Assembly: GCA_943789105.1 (NCBI GenBank)
Contig: CALSSW010000002.1
Coordinates: 1-64,000, forward strand
Length of the DNA: 64,000 nucleotides
Direction of reading: 5' to 3'
From: an uncultured Ulvibacter sp.
GTDB lineage: Bacteria; Bacteroidota; Bacteroidia; Flavobacteriales; Flavobacteriaceae
In this document: positions 1-9,078 of the stretch, piece by piece
Layout of the letters: every line of letters starts with the position of its first letter
Position numbering within the stretch: position 1 is the first letter of the stretch
The notes under the pieces: model-generated
What the model was told of the DNA's origin: nothing
Databases searched by the model: none
The model's input: only the letters and a program-made list of their open reading frames with translations
Translations under genes and position numbers: made by a program

Positions 1-1558
1 AAATCCAAAAAGTGCCATTACTGGCGCTGTACCCAGTTTAAAAGAAACCAAACATTGGTTTTTACCCCTAGATAAATACGAGCCATTTTTAAAAGATTGG
101 ATTTTAGAGGAACATAAAAAAGATTGGAAAACAAATGTATACGGCCAGTGTAAATCATGGATAGACGATGGTCTTCGCCCAAGGGCGGTTACCCGTGATC
201 TAGATTGGGGAATCCCCGTTCCTGCTCCAGATGCAGAGGGTAAGGTACTCTACGTGTGGTTTGATGCTCCTATTGGATATATCTCTGCAACCAAGCAGTG
301 GGCGGCCAGAGAGAACAAGGACTGGGAGCCATATTGGAAAGACAAAGACACCAAATTATTACATTTCATAGGAAAAGATAATATTGTTTTTCATTGTATT
401 ATTTTCCCTAGTATGCTTAAGGCAGAGGGAAGCTACATCCTGCCAACCAATGTTCCTGCAAATGAGTTTTTAAATCTTGAGGGAAATAAAATTTCAACCT
501 CAAAGAATTGGGCCGTTTGGCTGCATGAATATCTAGAAGATTTTCCAGGCCAGCAAGATGTGTTGCGTTATGTACTCACATCTAATGCACCAGAGACAAA
601 AGACAATGACTTTACCTGGGCAGATTTTCAAGCAAGAAACAACAATGAACTTGTGGCAATCTTCGGAAACTTTATAAACCGTGTAACGGTATTAACTCAT
701 AAATACTATGATGGGGTTACTCCTGGTGAGGGAACGCTCTCGCAAATAGATATGCAAACACTAGAAACAGTAAGGGCATATCCTGCGGTTATTGAAAGTT
801 CTATAGAGCGGTTCCGCTTTAGAGAGGCGCAACAGGAGCTAATGAATGTTGCACGTTTGGGTAATAAATACTTGGCAGATCAGGAGCCTTGGAAAACTAT
901 AAAAACAGATGAGCAGCGTACCAAAACAGTTATGTTTGTTGCCCTTCAAATAGCCAGCGCACTTGCAATTTTAAGTGAGCCGTTTTTACCTCACACCTCC
1001 AAAAAATTAAAAAAGATGCTCCATATTAATTCCAGAGAAACTCAAAATGGGTTGCAATGGAGTGATGTAGTTACTAAGCAAACACTTCTAGCTCCTGGAC
1101 ACACCATTAATCCAAACGAACTTCTTTTTAGCAAAATAGAGCAAACACAAATACAAGCACAAATGGATAAACTAGCTGCTAGTAAATTAGCAAATGAAAT
1201 TGCCAACAAAGTAACAACGCCACAAAAAGACACCTGCACTTTTGAAGATTTTACAAAGTTGGATATGCGTGTAGGAACTATTATTGCCGCAGAAAAAATG
1301 CCAAAAGCCAAAAAGTTATTGGTATTAAAGGTAGATACAGGACTGGATGTGCGCACCATTGTCTCTGGGATTGCAGAGAGTTTCACGCCTCAAGAAATTA
1401 TAGGAAAGAGGGTAACGGTTTTGGTAAACCTAGCACCAAGAGCCCTGAGAGGAGTAGAAAGCCAAGGCATGATTTTAATGACCCAGATACCAGACGGAAC
1501 CCTTGTCTTTGTAAATCCAGATACTGCAGGGGTAAGCAACGGAGACAGCATTGCATAG
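1..1558 (+). CDS. metG: Methionine--tRNA ligase, 3' part (5' end outside window)
   Basis: Charges tRNA-Met with methionine in the cytoplasm. The reading frame is open from base 2, so the N-terminal Rossmann half with the HIGH motif lies outside the window; 518 residues are visible. Seen here: the WFDAPIGY segment of the catalytic core, a KMSKS-type loop written KISTS (about residue 163 of the fragment), the anticodon-binding helical domain, and a C-terminal OB-fold tRNA-binding domain (from about base 1240, [11 protein letters not shown]...GMILM) as found in dimeric bacterial MetRS. The stop TAG is directly followed by the next gene, so the two are probably co-transcribed. Identification is secure from the core motifs and the appended domain. 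Confidence 0.97.
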   Translation, partial: NPKSAITGAVPSLKETKHWFLPLDKYEPFLKDWILEEHKKDWKTNVYGQCKSWIDDGLRPRAVTRDLDWGIPVPAPDAEGKVLYVWFDAPIGYISATKQWAARENKDWEPYWKDKDTKLLHFIGKDNIVFHCIIFPSMLKAEGSYILPTNVPANEFLNLEGNKISTSKNWAVWLHEYLEDFPGQQDVLRYVLTSNAPETKDNDFTWADFQARNNNELVAIFGNFINRVTVLTHKYYDGVTPGEGTLSQIDMQTLETVRAYPAVIESSIERFRFREAQQELMNVARLGNKYLADQEPWKTIKTDEQRTKTVMFVALQIASALAILSEPFLPHTSKKLKKMLHINSRETQNGLQWSDVVTKQTLLAPGHTINPNELLFSKIEQTQIQAQMDKLAASKLANEIANKVTTPQKDTCTFEDFTKLDMRVGTIIAAEKMPKAKKLLVLKVDTGLDVRTIVSGIAESFTPQEIIGKRVTVLVNLAPRALRGVESQGMILMTQIPDGTLVFVNPDTAGVSNGDSIA

Positions 1559-1560
1559 TG

Positions 1561-2475
1561 ATGCTTAAAATTGCGAATCACCCTATCTATACTTATTCGC
1601 TACCGCAGGGACACCGGTTTCCTATGGTTAAATATGAATTGCTTCCAAAGGTCTTGCTTGAGAGTTCGATTTGCGCACCAGATAATTTTTTTAAGCCCCA
1701 AAGAGTAGCCCCATCACTTATTTTAAGAGTGCATGGAGAGGCCTACTATAACAAATTAGTGAGTCTATCTCTTGACAGTAAAGAAATCAGGAAAATAGGA
1801 TTTCCACTAAGACAAGAATTGGTAGACAGAAGTCATTACATTATTGGCGGCACCATAGAAGGGTGTGAGTTTGCTCTGCAAAATGGTGTTGGCATGAATA
1901 TAGCAGGAGGTACCCATCACGCCTTTAAAGACCATGGAGAAGCCTTCTGTCTTTTAAATGACCAAGCCATAGCAGCACATTATTTGTTAGACTCAAAAAA
2001 AGCCTCAAAAATACTTATTATAGATCTTGATGTACATCAAGGAAATGGGACAGCAATGCTGTTTAAAGACAATCCAAATGTGTTTACCTTTTCTATACAT
2101 GGGGCCAAAAACTATCCTTTTAAAAAACAAAGAAGTGATTTGGATATTGGTCTAGAAAACGATACCCAAGACGCTTTATATTTGGAGATTTTAAAAAATA
2201 CATTGCCTAAACTAGTAACCAAAGTAACGCCAGATTTTATATTTTACTTAAGCGGTGTAGATATTTTGGCAAGTGATAAATTAGGCAAATTAGGGTGTAC
2301 CCTAGAGGGCTGTATGCAAAGAGATATTTTTGTTTTTGAAAGCTGTAAACAGGCAAACATTCCTGTTCAAGTAAGTATGGGTGGTGGTTATTCTAAAGAT
2401 ATTGATGTAATATTAAAGGCACACACAAACACCTACAAGGCGGCTCAAGAGGTTTTTTTCAATAAAAAATTTTAG
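1561..2475 (+). CDS. Histone deacetylase family protein (class IV/HDAC11-like)
   Basis: A zinc hydrolase of the arginase/deacetylase fold, expected to remove acyl groups from lysines or small amines. Seen: GGTHHAF with the paired catalytic histidines, IIDLDVHQGNG supplying zinc ligands Asp and His, and SGVDILASD with the second zinc Asp. The opening PIYTYSLPQGHRFPMVKY and the length of about 304 residues fit the class IV-like bacterial branch rather than AcuC. ATG at 1561 is preferred; an in-frame GTG at 1558 overlaps the metG stop and adds one residue. It follows metG with no gap and converges on the TPR regulator, overlapping its 3' end by 4 bases. Substrate is unknown. Confidence 0.9.
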   Translation: MLKIANHPIYTYSLPQGHRFPMVKYELLPKVLLESSICAPDNFFKPQRVAPSLILRVHGEAYYNKLVSLSLDSKEIRKIGFPLRQELVDRSHYIIGGTIEGCEFALQNGVGMNIAGGTHHAFKDHGEAFCLLNDQAIAAHYLLDSKKASKILIIDLDVHQGNGTAMLFKDNPNVFTFSIHGAKNYPFKKQRSDLDIGLENDTQDALYLEILKNTLPKLVTKVTPDFIFYLSGVDILASDKLGKLGCTLEGCMQRDIFVFESCKQANIPVQVSMGGGYSKDIDVILKAHTNTYKAAQEVFFNKKF

Positions 2476-4403
2476 ATCTTTTTTATAAAGTCTTTAAGGG
2501 AGTGTCCTTTAGGGATTTCCATCTTCTTTCTAAGGTTATAGCGGTAGTTATCTACAGAAGCAGCACTAATTCCTAACTGTAATGCAATTTGTTTTGAGGG
2601 TTGGCCAAGACGTAACATAGTAGCAACCTTCTTCTCCTTCTCGTTTAAATTGGCATACAAATGGTCTATTTTGGCTCTAAAAGAATCATTGGTCTCGTTA
2701 ACCTGTTGGTACAGTTGTATTTTCTCTTTATTTTGATCTATATCATTATTGATAAAATGTATGGTATCCTTAACAACTGCTTTGTGAGTGTCATTTATAA
2801 CCTTTACTTGTTTTAGTTTTATCTTGATTTTTTCTAAAAGTTCATTTTTTTCTGAAATATGAATTGCAAAATCTGTAATCTGTTTGTTTTTAAATATTAC
2901 TTGAGCATCAAGGGCCTCTTGTTTTATAGAAAGCACTTCTTGTTTGGCTATTAAATTTTCTCTTTTAATGGTATTTAATTTCTTTTGTCGGTAAAAAGAA
3001 ATTAGAAAAAACAATAAAATTAGGCCTAAAACACCAAAAGTAAAATAGGTTTTATCTCTAGATAGTTTTTGTTCTGCTTTTGCCACTTGCAATTGTGCAT
3101 CTCTAGCCTCTAACTTGGCAGACAGCTCATTATAATTGAACTCAGACTGAATAACATTAAACTTATTTTTTTGTAAAATAGCGCGCAAACTATCCTTTAT
3201 TGTATGGTGTTGTTGTAAGGATAGAAATGCATTTTTTGGGTCCTTGTTTAATGTATAAAGCTCAGATAATTCTTTATAAAGGTCTTTTTTTGATTCCTGA
3301 AATGAAGAAATTTCTTCATTTTTTAGAATGGTTTGTAGTTCTAAAATTCCTAAGCCTAGTTGCTTTTTTTGTTTATATATTTTGGCTTGTTGGCTAGCAA
3401 TGGAGATTTGGTGAGAGAGATTCTCAGAAATAGAGGCCTGTACCCTGGCACTGTCAAGATATTTTTCAGCTAGTTTAAACTTGTTTTTATTAGTATACGC
3501 CTTACTTAAAAAAGTGTATCCTTCTGCCAATATATAGGCAACACTATCTTTTTTGTCTATCTGTAAGAGCGCATCATAAATGGGTATGGCCAAATCAGGT
3601 TTGTCTTGTTTTAAGTAAATTTCGGCTCTGTATTTGTCCAAGAATTGAATGCCCTGAACATTTTCCACTTTAGCATACATGGTTTGAGCGCTATCAATAT
3701 ACTTCTGGGCAATTGGGTACTGTTTTTGATCAAAATAATGAGCAAACATAAACTCATAAGATTCTCCAGTCTCCCAATAGGCATCTATGGACTTTGATAT
3801 TATAAGTGCCTTTTTTATACACTCTAAGGATGTTTCATTGTTTTTTATAGAAGAATATATAGCTGCTAGGTGAGTATAGTTTTCTGCTAAATATGTTTTG
3901 GTTTGTATGTCTTGAGCGTCTTTTAATAAAAAACTATTAGCGTTTAAAAAGCTTTGTAAAGACAAATCAAAACGTTCTAGATAGTTGTAGGCAAGTCCTT
4001 TGTTTGTGTGGGCGTATGCAATACCTGCAAAATGCTTTTGATTAGCAACAGACCCATATTGCAGCGCACTATCTGCATATTTTAATGTGTTTACATCATT
4101 TTCAAGGTATTTTTCTAGCACAGAAAATCTGTTGTAGGCTCTAATGATGTTAAAGCTATCTTTTTCAACTTTACTTAACTCTAAGGCTTTTTGCAAGTAA
4201 TAGACAGCGCTATCTTTTGACTCAGTGATATTCTCATACCCAAGAATTAGTAGGTTGTCGATGCGTGTTGTTGTGGGCAGATCTTTAGCTTGGAGCTGTC
4301 TTTTTATATCGTCAACCGTGATGTCTGGGGTTTGCTCCTGGTTGTTTTGAGCACCCAAAATACTTGTGAGAAGAAATAATATACACCAACATTTTTTAAT
4401 CAT
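2472..4403 (-). CDS. Membrane-anchored TPR protein with C-terminal LuxR-type HTH
   Basis: A probable one-component regulator of the kind common in Bacteroidota. Domain order: signal peptide (1-18, ending GAQ), TPR array in the periplasm (about 60-385), a single membrane segment (about 452-472, GVLGLILLFFLISFY), a basic coiled-coil linker (475-570), and a GerE/LuxR-type HTH (about 585-643) with KEKKVATMLRLGQPSKQIALQ and ISAASVDNYRYNLRKK. The DNA-binding part would be cytoplasmic and the sensor part periplasmic. No phosphoacceptor domain is visible. A -7-like element lies just upstream (4412-4419). Target genes are unknown; the neighbouring hydrolase-like genes are candidates only by position. 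Confidence 0.85.
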   Translation of the reverse strand: MIKKCWCILFLLTSILGAQNNQEQTPDITVDDIKRQLQAKDLPTTTRIDNLLILGYENITESKDSAVYYLQKALELSKVEKDSFNIIRAYNRFSVLEKYLENDVNTLKYADSALQYGSVANQKHFAGIAYAHTNKGLAYNYLERFDLSLQSFLNANSFLLKDAQDIQTKTYLAENYTHLAAIYSSIKNNETSLECIKKALIISKSIDAYWETGESYEFMFAHYFDQKQYPIAQKYIDSAQTMYAKVENVQGIQFLDKYRAEIYLKQDKPDLAIPIYDALLQIDKKDSVAYILAEGYTFLSKAYTNKNKFKLAEKYLDSARVQASISENLSHQISIASQQAKIYKQKKQLGLGILELQTILKNEEISSFQESKKDLYKELSELYTLNKDPKNAFLSLQQHHTIKDSLRAILQKNKFNVIQSEFNYNELSAKLEARDAQLQVAKAEQKLSRDKTYFTFGVLGLILLFFLISFYRQKKLNTIKRENLIAKQEVLSIKQEALDAQVIFKNKQITDFAIHISEKNELLEKIKIKLKQVKVINDTHKAVVKDTIHFINNDIDQNKEKIQLYQQVNETNDSFRAKIDHLYANLNEKEKKVATMLRLGQPSKQIALQLGISAASVDNYRYNLRKKMEIPKGHSLKDFIKKI

Positions 4404-4411
4404 AGCAATAC

Positions 4412-4419
4412 CAAAAATA
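4412..4419 (-). promoter_or_regulatory. Candidate -7 element of the TPR/HTH regulator
   Basis: On the minus strand this reads TATTTTTG, an exact fit to the Bacteroidota -7 consensus TAnnTTTG, 9 bases before the start codon. No -33 TTTG is found at a normal distance, so support is limited to one box. Confidence 0.3.
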
Positions 4420-4571
4420 GACTAATCAAACAAAATTAACAGTGTTATAGCGGTCAAACAACTTCATAATTTTCTCATATAGCAGCTGTAAGACTTTAAA
4501 TAAAGTTCAATTTTAAGATGTGATTATGATTTTTTTTCTCTAAAGATTTTCAATTACTATGAAAAAGAATG

Positions 4572-4602
4572 AAAGCCATTAAATCTATTAATGGCTTTTT
4601 TT
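4572..4602. terminator. Strong stem-loop, intrinsic terminator
   Basis: AAAGCCATTAA (4572-4582) pairs perfectly with TTAATGGCTTT (4588-4598) around a 5-base loop. Seven T follow on the plus strand. On the minus strand the hairpin begins 19 bases after the stop of the 56-residue ORF and is followed by a weaker T-rich tail, so it could terminate that gene. No plus-strand gene ends just upstream. Confidence 0.65.
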
Positions 4603-4620
4603 ATACCAAAAATGAGGGGC

Positions 4621-4791
4621 TTATTTTTTCAAATAAAGGCCCAATTTTATTTTGTAATAAGGCATTTTCTCTTCAAAATACTCAAAATAGGCTTTAAGAC
4701 TATCTGGGTTTTGCACAGCTTTTTTTGCTGCCTGAATCTTTAAAATCTCTGCAGAGGTTATAAATTGATGTAAGTCTAATGTGGTGCCCAT
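4621..4791 (-). pseudogene. 56-residue ORF, probable C-terminal remnant of a lost gene
   Basis: I do not recognise the family. The frame reads MGTTLDLHQF, then a helical charged stretch, and ends KIKLGLYLKK. Its amino-acid composition looks like normal protein coding (balanced E/K/A/L/Y, no low complexity), and a terminator-like hairpin stands directly downstream, as expected for a real gene end. Upstream, the frame stays open for only ten more codons before a TGA that lies inside the coding sequence of the divergent hydrolase gene. Both facts suggest the 3' stump of a longer minus-strand gene whose 5' part was deleted. It might instead be a genuine small protein. Confidence 0.4.
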
Positions 4792-7255
4792 TTCATTTGT
4801 TTTTATCAGATGGAATAATCAGGGGCTTTCTGATCTACAACGAGAATGTTCTCCAATGGCTTGGGGCTATGCAAATGCAGATGACAGCAACGATATTAAT
4901 TTATACCAATCCAAATATAAAACCACACATGTTCTAGGTTTTAACGAGCCTGATGATTGTAATGGCCAATCAGGGCAATATAATGACTTGTGCACTGTTA
5001 GTACTGCCGTGGGGGTATATGAAAACTTAATGAAAACAGGACTTCGCATAGTTTCTCCTGCTTGCAGACAAGATGCAGTATTTACTTGGTTAGACTTATT
5101 TAATCAACAAGCGATACAAGATGACATTAGAATCGATGTCATTGCTGTACATTGGTATGATTGGGGAGGTAACCCTCAAGATTCGCCAAACGCAGACCCA
5201 AACGCAATTTTTAATCGTTTTAAAAATTATTTACAGAACGTCTATGCCTTGTATGGTTTGCCCATCTGGATCACAGAATTTAATGGAAATAAGTACAGAT
5301 CTACACAAACAAACCTTCAATTTATGGAGTTGGCTGTTCCCTATCTTGAGGATTTAGATTTTGTTGAGCGATACGCCTGGTTTGAGCCACAAAATATAGA
5401 TATACCTCAAGACCCTGGTAATGGTGAATTTTTTGATGTGAATATGAATCTTACTGACATTGGAATGTTTTATAAAAATCAAACATCAGGACCATCTATT
5501 TCGGCATCTTATTATTCAGGACATAATAATTTGAATGACGAAATTTTAGTTAATCAATATGCATATTTATGCACCCCTATAACTCCCTGTTCTGGGATAT
5601 CTACCACATGGGATGGTTTTACTTGGAGCAATGGTGCTCCAGATACAAATTTTTATGCTATAATTAGTGGCGCATATAGCACTGCCACTAACGGAAATCT
5701 TACCGCTTGTGTTATGCAAGTTGATGCAGATGTCACTATAGAGGGCGCAATAGATACTGCAGTAAGCGAGGTTATAGTTACAACAGGAAATACGCTAACT
5801 ATAGACCATAGCTCTTCTTTAAGAGTTTCTGGAGACTTTACCAACTCTGGCACTGTTACCTTAAACTCTACTGCAGATGATTTTTCTTCTCTAATTGTGG
5901 AGGGAACAGCTACAGGAGATATTTTATACAACAGATATGTAAATATGTATAATGACAGTCCTGGAGCTAGCAGTTGGGATTTAGTGGGAACCCCTGCCGG
6001 GATGACCATTGCAGATTTTGTAACGGCAAATGGAGCTAACATCAAAGTTCTTGGTGATAATTATGCCTTTGCTCAGTTTAACAATGCAACTGGGCAGTGG
6101 GAAAGATACCAGACAGCATCTCAAGGTGGAAGTTTTGAAGCTGGAAAAGGATATGCTATGGCAACCATTAGCGGAATCACATTAGCCTTTACTGGTGACA
6201 TGCAGACAACAGACCAAAGTATTAATATAATTAATAATGATGCTGCTAATCAAGGCGCTGGTAGAAGATGGAATTTAATGTCAAACCCTTTCCCTTGTTA
6301 TATCTACGGTAATACTGCGGCAGGAGCTGAGAACTTTTTGGATGCAAACACTGCTGCTATTGATAGTGAGCGTTTGGCTGTATACGGCTGGAATGGATCA
6401 AGTTACACAATTTACAATAATTCTTCTGGTGCTTTTTCAATGGCTCCTGGTCAAGGCTTTTGGGTAGCCGCAGCAAACACTACAGATACAGCGCTTAATT
6501 TTACAGCTGCTATGCGTACCACCACAGGAACTGGAGATTTTGTTACAGGGCCTCAGCTTCTTAGTTATGAAATAGGATTAAACCTATACAATGGTGAGAT
6601 AGAAAAGGCAAAGATCAAATTTTATTTTAAAGATGGTCTTACACTTAATCTTGATCCTGGGTATGATGCAGCGGCGTTTAACCAATCTATGGCATTAAGC
6701 ACAAGGCTACCGCAAGGAAATCATGAAACAGCCTTTAGTATAAATGCCATGGATATATCCTCTATGCAAAACACTAGAATACCACTAGAGATACGCCAAA
6801 CTGCAGGACAGGCCTTTAGGATAAGTATTGCAGAGATGGATTTGCCACAAGATATCCAAATATATCTAGAAGATACCTTAAACGGTACCCTTACCTCTTT
6901 AAACGATGGGGACTTTGAGCTAACGGCGCAAAGTAATCTTAGCGGGGCAGATAGATTCTATATAGTCTTTAAATCAACTAGTGTGCTCTCCACTGAAAGC
7001 GCCCCGGGTATAGAAGGATTAAATGTATATAAAGCAAACAATGAGAGTTTTATTACTATAGCGGGCATAAGCCCAGATTTACAGCAGTTAGATGTTAGGC
7101 TATACTCTATGTTAGGAGTAGCAGTAAAACAAGCAATATTTAACACTACAACTTCAAGCCAGAGGGTATCCACTGCTGGACTGGCAAGTGGATTGTATAT
7201 TGTACAGATAAAATCTGAAAATCAAACAACCATTAAAAAAGTAATTATCAAATAA
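4781..7255 (+). CDS. GH128-like glycoside hydrolase, T9SS-secreted type, N-terminally truncated
   Basis: Residues 22-250 resemble the Asl1/GH128 glycosyl hydrolase catalytic core: SPMAWGYAN, VLGFNEPD with candidate acid Glu56, VIAVHWYDWGG, and PIWITEFN with candidate nucleophile Glu166. The middle (about 290-740) is a long beta-rich region typical of secreted flavobacterial proteins. The last 80 residues form a type IX secretion sorting domain ending GLYIVQIKSENQTTIKKVIIK. A T9SS cargo needs a Sec signal peptide, but none exists: the only start in frame is GTG at 4781 and homology seems to begin near residue 10. About 50-60 residues are missing compared with the family. Probably a 5'-truncated, non-secreted remnant; a beta-glucan substrate is inference only. 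Confidence 0.75.
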   Translation: MVPISFVFIRWNNQGLSDLQRECSPMAWGYANADDSNDINLYQSKYKTTHVLGFNEPDDCNGQSGQYNDLCTVSTAVGVYENLMKTGLRIVSPACRQDAVFTWLDLFNQQAIQDDIRIDVIAVHWYDWGGNPQDSPNADPNAIFNRFKNYLQNVYALYGLPIWITEFNGNKYRSTQTNLQFMELAVPYLEDLDFVERYAWFEPQNIDIPQDPGNGEFFDVNMNLTDIGMFYKNQTSGPSISASYYSGHNNLNDEILVNQYAYLCTPITPCSGISTTWDGFTWSNGAPDTNFYAIISGAYSTATNGNLTACVMQVDADVTIEGAIDTAVSEVIVTTGNTLTIDHSSSLRVSGDFTNSGTVTLNSTADDFSSLIVEGTATGDILYNRYVNMYNDSPGASSWDLVGTPAGMTIADFVTANGANIKVLGDNYAFAQFNNATGQWERYQTASQGGSFEAGKGYAMATISGITLAFTGDMQTTDQSINIINNDAANQGAGRRWNLMSNPFPCYIYGNTAAGAENFLDANTAAIDSERLAVYGWNGSSYTIYNNSSGAFSMAPGQGFWVAAANTTDTALNFTAAMRTTTGTGDFVTGPQLLSYEIGLNLYNGEIEKAKIKFYFKDGLTLNLDPGYDAAAFNQSMALSTRLPQGNHETAFSINAMDISSMQNTRIPLEIRQTAGQAFRISIAEMDLPQDIQIYLEDTLNGTLTSLNDGDFELTAQSNLSGADRFYIVFKSTSVLSTESAPGIEGLNVYKANNESFITIAGISPDLQQLDVRLYSMLGVAVKQAIFNTTTSSQRVSTAGLASGLYIVQIKSENQTTIKKVIIK

Positions 7256-7318
7256 TAGTATTAGGATATATTCTTATTATTTTAACTTGCAATTTATAAA
7301 TGAACGAAATTTATATTT

Positions 7319-8386
7319 ATGAATCAAAAGATACGTTTCTTCGCAAAAATTAGCATTATTTTATGTTCAATATATGCTATCACCTCCTGTAACAATGAAA
7401 AAAAAAAATCATTGAATAGTAAAGCCCCTGATGGTATGATATGGGTAGAAGGAAAAACTTTTTTACAAGGTGCCAAACAAGGTGATACCTATGCGATGCC
7501 CCGAGAAAAACCAGCTCACAGTGTTACCGTAGATGGTTTTTTTATTGACATAACAGAGGTAACTAACAAGCAGTTTAAAAAATTTGTTGATCAAACAAAG
7601 TATGTAACTATTGCAGAAAGAGAAATTGACTGGGAAGAAATAAAAAAACAATTACCCCAAAATACGCCAAAACCCCATGATAGTATTTTACAACCTGGAA
7701 GTCTCATTTTCAATAAAGAAGTAACTGCCGTTGTAAATATGAATAATTATTCGCAATGGTGGACATGGAAAATTGGGGCTAATTGGAAGCATCCTTCAGG
7801 TCCAGATTCTACAATAGACGGAAAAGATGACTTTCCTGTGGTACATGTTGCTCTTGAAGATGTTTTGGCCTATTGCAAATGGGCAAATAGAGCTTTACCT
7901 ACTGAGGCTCAGTGGGAGTCTGCAGCGCAAGGAGCTAATAAAAATACTATTTTTACATGGGGAAATAATGATACTATTTTAAACTCATATGCAAATACTT
8001 GGCAAGGTAATTTTCCAATAAAAAACGAATCTAAAGATGGCTTTGAATTTGTTTCTCCTGTAAAATCATATCCTCCAAATAGCATTGGTTTGTATGATAT
8101 GACTGGTAATGTTTGGGAAATTACACGTGATTTGTTTAATGTAAATTATTATAAAGAACTAAACATTTCAAAACCATTATTAAATCCAAAAGGTGCAACA
8201 ACATCTTATAATCCTAACAGTCTATATCAAATAGAACAAGTTATCAAGGGAGGGTCTTTTTTATGTCATGCTTCTTATTGCGCTAGCTATAGAATTTCAG
8301 CAAAAATGGGGGTTGAAATAGATTCTGGATCAGATCATGTGGGTTTTAGAACTGTTGCAACCAAACAAATGCTTTCAAATAGGTAA
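7319..8386 (+). CDS. Formylglycine-generating enzyme (SUMF1) family lipoprotein
   Basis: Full-length FGE-sulfatase domain of the SUMF1/PvdO/EgtB fold behind a lipoprotein signal (ITSC at residues 21-24), so it is probably anchored in an outer or periplasm-facing membrane. Seen: GMIWVEGKTF opening, FFIDITEVTNKQFKKF, RALPTEAQWESAAQG, LYDMTGNVWEIT, and the C-terminal GGSFLCHASYCASYR. In this last motif both redox-active cysteines of true FGE are kept (Cys316 and Cys321, five apart), unlike many family members that lack them. True FGE converts a sulfatase Cys to formylglycine. No sulfatase gene is nearby. Its start lies 63 bases after the hydrolase stop and a terminator follows it. Confidence 0.85.
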   Translation: MNQKIRFFAKISIILCSIYAITSCNNEKKKSLNSKAPDGMIWVEGKTFLQGAKQGDTYAMPREKPAHSVTVDGFFIDITEVTNKQFKKFVDQTKYVTIAEREIDWEEIKKQLPQNTPKPHDSILQPGSLIFNKEVTAVVNMNNYSQWWTWKIGANWKHPSGPDSTIDGKDDFPVVHVALEDVLAYCKWANRALPTEAQWESAAQGANKNTIFTWGNNDTILNSYANTWQGNFPIKNESKDGFEFVSPVKSYPPNSIGLYDMTGNVWEITRDLFNVNYYKELNISKPLLNPKGATTSYNPNSLYQIEQVIKGGSFLCHASYCASYRISAKMGVEIDSGSDHVGFRTVATKQMLSNR

Positions 8387-8398
8387 TATTTCTCCAAA

Positions 8399-8427
8399 AA
8401 AACCAAAGCAATTTGCTTTGGTTTTTC
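8399..8427. terminator. Bidirectional intrinsic terminator
   Basis: AACCAAAGCAA (8401-8411) is complementary to TTGCTTTGGTT (8413-8423), flanked by an A-run on the left and a T-run on the right, so it can end transcription of the FGE-like gene on the plus strand and of ssb on the minus strand. It sits between the two convergent stop codons. Confidence 0.8.
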
Positions 8428-8447
8428 TAAATATGGTTATTTCTCTA

Positions 8448-8783
8448 TTACTTATTTCCCAACATCAAAAGTTCATTGACAATAACTTCTGTAATATATC
8501 GCTTCTCTCCTGCCTCTGTCTCCCACATGCGGTTGGTTAGTTTACCTTCAATAGCAATTTCTTGTCCTTTTTTTACATAGCTTTCTACAACAGTAACAAG
8601 ACCTCCTTTTACCACTATATTATGCCAATAAGCGCGTTCTACTTTTTGTCCTTCTTTGTCTTTGTAGCTATCATCTGTAGCAAGACTAAACTTGGCCATC
8701 TTGTTGCCATCATTAAAGGTTACAATTTCAGGCTCTTGACCTAATCTTCCAATCAACTGTACTTTGTTTCTAAGTGCGTTCAT
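8448..8783 (-). CDS. ssb: Short single-stranded DNA-binding protein without acidic tail
   Basis: An OB-fold SSB: NALRNKVQLIGRLGQEPE at the start, then MAKFSLATDD and AYWHNIVVKGGLVTVVESYVKKG. At 111 residues it contains only the DNA-binding domain and ends NELLMLGNK, lacking the disordered linker and acidic DDDIPF-type tip through which bacterial SSBs recruit repair and replication proteins. Such short SSBs occur in Bacteroidota in addition to a full-length one, so this is probably an accessory copy. A TATGTTTG -7 element lies about 80 bases upstream. Confidence 0.9.
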   Translation of the reverse strand: MNALRNKVQLIGRLGQEPEIVTFNDGNKMAKFSLATDDSYKDKEGQKVERAYWHNIVVKGGLVTVVESYVKKGQEIAIEGKLTNRMWETEAGEKRYITEVIVNELLMLGNK

Positions 8784-8862
8784 AATTATTAGTTTTTAAA
8801 TATTAAACAGTTAAGTTTTCCAGAAATCGCTCTGGCAACGTCTATCGATATATTCGACACTG

Positions 8863-8870
8863 CAAACATA
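8863..8870 (-). promoter_or_regulatory. Candidate -7 element of ssb
   Basis: Minus strand reads TATGTTTG, an exact TAnnTTTG match, giving a leader of about 75 bases. No -33 box at normal spacing was found. Confidence 0.3.
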
Positions 8871-9078
8871 AAAGCAATTGCAAGTTAGAGCCGGTATTTA
8901 ACTACTTGCTTTCGTTTGCAATTACTTGTAACTATTTGTTGTCTTTTAAGCTATTGAAAATAAGCTATTTAAAAATAATTATTGTTTGATAAAAAAATAA
9001 AATATTTATGTAATTGACACTGATAAAATAAAAATGGAATATTGGATTGCAGCTATTTGGAAATAATTGTCCCTTTTT

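Larger units (their letters stand above)
4404..4780. other. Intergenic segment with small ORF and hairpin; likely deletion scar
   Basis: This 377-base stretch separates the TPR regulator from the truncated glycoside hydrolase gene. It holds a 56-residue minus-strand ORF and a strong stem-loop with T-runs on its left side. A plus-strand ATG at about 4551 opens only seven codons (MKKNESH then stop). No complete promoter for the downstream hydrolase gene is visible, which fits loss of its real 5' region. Confidence 0.5.

Noticed and set aside
8873-8960. Iteron-like ACTTG and AAGCTATT short repeats upstream of ssb
   Set aside because: Copies are short, irregularly spaced and imperfect; no replication genes are nearby.
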